64,000 bases of DNA from Oscillospiraceae bacterium (GTDB lineage Bacteria; Bacillota; Clostridia; Oscillospirales; Ruminococcaceae). The position numbers and the translations under genes are program-made. Shown piece after piece: positions 63,587 to 64,000 of the stretch. The stretch is taken from positions 1 through 64,000 of the forward strand of contig JAGAKZ010000016.1 of assembly GCA_017848115.1 (NCBI GenBank), in the 5' to 3' direction. The notes under the pieces were generated by a model. It did not search any database. It was not told the DNA's origin and worked only from the letters and a program-made list of their open reading frames with translations. Numbering within the stretch: the first letter of the stretch is position 1; the number at the start of each line of letters is the position of its first letter.

Positions 63587-64000
63587 ATGGAATACACAAC
63601 TAAAAGCAGAATTTTGGACGAAGCACTTGTAATGTTTGCCGAGAACGGCTATAAGGGCACAAATCTTCGTGACCTTGCGGCACAGCTTGGTTTAAGCAAA
63701 TCCGCATTATATAAGCACTACAAGAGCAAAGAGGATATATGGAACTGTCTACTTGACAGAATGGAAGGCTATTATGCACAGCATTTTGGCTCGGAGGCTA
63801 ACCTCCCGTCGCAGCCGAAATCCTGTGAAGAATTACTTGTGCTTACAATGCAGATGATTCGATTTACTGTAAATGACTCGAAAATTATTCTTACAAGAAA
63901 GCTATTACTAACCGAACAATTTCACGATGAGCGTGTGAAAAAACTTGCAACAAAGCATTTTCTTGAAGGAACACAGAAAATCTTTGCAAGGATTTTTGAA
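63587..64000 (+). CDS. TetR family transcriptional regulator (3' end outside window)
   Basis: 138 codons visible from ATG 63587 with GGAGGG 4-9 bases upstream. The helix-turn-helix NLRDLAAQLGLSKSALYKHYKSKEDI is clear TetR type, and a divergent helical ligand domain follows. The palindrome at its own promoter suggests autorepression. The gene it controls probably lies beyond the window. Confidence 0.92.
   Translation, partial: MEYTTKSRILDEALVMFAENGYKGTNLRDLAAQLGLSKSALYKHYKSKEDIWNCLLDRMEGYYAQHFGSEANLPSQPKSCEELLVLTMQMIRFTVNDSKIILTRKLLLTEQFHDERVKKLATKHFLEGTQKIFARIFE

Overview
The window looks like chromosome of a low-GC, Gram-positive, fibre-degrading gut Clostridium relative of the Ruminococcus type. 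The housekeeping genes are Firmicutes-like (tig-clpP-clpX-lon-ysxC, rplS with two signal peptidases, ylqF-rnhB-yraN, tmcAL). The pairing of a lipoprotein GH5 glucanase with a cellobiose 2-epimerase-type sugar isomerase points to a cellulolytic or cellodextrin-using ruminococcal organism. This is inference from gene content; no rRNA or tRNA gene was recognised.

Layout. 1-40 kb is mostly ordinary, AT-rich core: two tandem AAA-ATPase-like genes (the complete one has lost its nuclease core), purA followed by a Q-rich tandem-repeat membrane protein, a TIM-barrel/YqeG/VanW trio, an AI-2E transporter, an AraC regulator, nadC-nadB (no nadA beside them), GH5, an EF-G-like GTPase, the epimerase and secA, an HD protein, the proteostasis block, thrC, the ribosome/RNase H/signal peptidase block, mnmA, a HAD hydrolase, tmcAL, ackA and a third, intact AAA-ATPase/PD-(D/E)XK gene. 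40.0-41.5 kb is a scar zone with a broken acetyltransferase, an orphan recombinase tail and a GNAT gene. From about 41.7 kb the base and codon use is visibly GC-richer.

41.7-49.7 kb is an integrative mobilizable element: a large serine recombinase, a STAND NTPase with TPR repeats as probable cargo, mobA (relaxase) and mobC, a membrane-anchored coiled-coil protein read from inside mobA in another frame, an oriT-like inverted repeat, an actin-type partition pair (ParM/ParR) and a TnpW-like small protein. No conjugation machinery or replicase is visible.

49.9-63.3 kb is a sulfur island in two convergently regulated operons on the minus strand. Operon A (63.3 to 56.6 kb) is leader peptide - metY - cysK - internal hairpin - ECF S component - nifS - nifU - nadA - second mnmA. 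Operon B (55.95 to 49.7 kb) is a Cys/Met attenuator - second leader peptide - three-gene SsuABC/TauABC-type uptake system - DUF1847 - DUF4418 - MacB-like permease and ATPase. A cysteine-containing Rrf2 regulator lies between them. Both operons start from TTGACA promoters buried in the same inverted repeat (TTACCTA-n9-TAGGTAA type), and the Rrf2 promoter carries a half site.

The most interesting find is the leader architecture. Both operons have, directly upstream of the first structural gene, a short ORF with its own Shine-Dalgarno and a shared peptide core LVRANFRFGRM whose codons differ only at synonymous positions. Operon B additionally has a 17-residue leader with Met-Cys-Met-Cys at codons 5-8, followed by mutually exclusive antiterminator and terminator hairpins. 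Together they suggest layered sulfur control: an Rrf2 operator, ribosome-mediated attenuation, and a conserved, possibly arrest-type, leader peptide. The right edge holds a TetR-type regulator, cut by the window, behind a promoter overlapped by a perfect palindrome.
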